This document shows, piece by piece, positions 63,891-64,000 of a stretch of 64,000 nt of DNA. The number at the start of each line of letters is the position of its first letter. Positions within the stretch are counted from its first letter, which is position 1. The notes under the pieces were generated by a model. It was not told the origin of the DNA. It did not search any database and was given only the letters and a program-made list of their open reading frames with translations. The stretch lies in assembly GCF_900497805.2 (NCBI RefSeq), contig NW_020949602.1, positions 445,852 through 509,851 of the forward strand, read 5' to 3'. A program made the position numbers and the translations under genes. The DNA is from Vombatus ursinus. Lineage: Eukaryota; Chordata; Mammalia; Diprotodontia; Vombatidae.

Positions 63891-64000
63891 GAGTCTCCCA
63901 GCTCTGACATTCTGGGTTCTAAGGTCCTTTCTAGCATTCTATTTCCTATGGTCCAGCTTTCTACATTTTAAAGGCTCTCCCAACTCTGACTTTCCCTGTT
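63890..64000 (+). repeat. 30-33 bp tail-unit array, sense, cut by window end
   Basis: Units gagtctcccagctctgacat, tctgggttctaaggtccttt and ctcccaactctgactttccc continue off the window. Confidence 0.7.

Larger units (their letters stand above)
20487..64000 (-). other. GLIS1: GLIS1 upstream intron, partial
   Basis: More than 43.5 kb lies upstream of the exon at 20291-20486 without a recognisable earlier GLIS1 exon. The first coding exon, expected to be GC-rich and to end in phase 1, must lie further out. This part could contain noncoding first exons or another gene that I do not recognise. Confidence 0.7.

Noticed and set aside
1-64000. Retroviral or LTR elements.
   Set aside because: I found no LTR pair and no gag, pol or env-like stretch. 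The long antisense L2 copies, with their internal homology, first looked like candidates but match L2 throughout.

Overview
This window is vertebrate nuclear DNA, almost certainly from a marsupial and probably an Australian one. The repeats point to this: degraded L2, L3/CR1 and MIR copies occur throughout, together with marsupial-type tRNA-derived SINEs that begin GGGCAGCTAGGTGGCGCAGTGG, and a marsupial-type L1. Nothing bacterial is present: no operons, CRISPR arrays or rRNA genes.

The only gene I can support is GLIS1, a GLI-similar Kruppel zinc-finger transcription factor on the minus strand. Two internal coding exons are visible. The 5' one (20291-20486) encodes part of the long N-terminus. 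The 3' one (6748-7894) encodes the rest of the proline/serine-rich N-terminal region, zinc fingers 1 and 2, and the first cysteine of finger 3. The exons are 12.4 kb apart and their splice phases match exactly: the first ends in a 2-base codon remnant and the second begins with the third base. The first coding exon lies beyond position 64000, and the exons for fingers 3-5 and the C-terminus lie before position 1. The window is therefore the middle of a long gene: at least 6.7 kb of the downstream intron, a complete 12.4-kb intron, and at least 43.5 kb of the upstream intron.

Layout: 1-6747 intron with MIR, a hAT MITE, a marsupial SINE and a possible enhancer (1255-1640); 6748-7894 exon; 7895-20290 intron with a long polypyrimidine tract beside the acceptor, L2 copies in both orientations and a 30-33 bp tail array; 20291-20486 exon; 20487-23660 L2, a tail array and two CTCF-like motifs; 23670-30358 a nearly full-length but decayed L1; 30361-64000 mixed intron with L2, L3, MIR, nested SINEs, two terminal-inverted-repeat elements and several repeat-free islands that could be regulatory.

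I did not find a new multi-gene system. The points most worth checking are: an enlarged proline-rich linker in GLIS1, paired CTCF-like motifs and SINE heads resembling CTCF sites in the introns, a 30-33 bp minisatellite family apparently born from a SINE tail at seven loci, a 97-bp sequence duplicated 2.4 kb apart, a probable Tigger-like element, and repeat-poor intronic islands. I saw no convincing LTR or retroviral element. All homology statements come from memory of families, not from a search.
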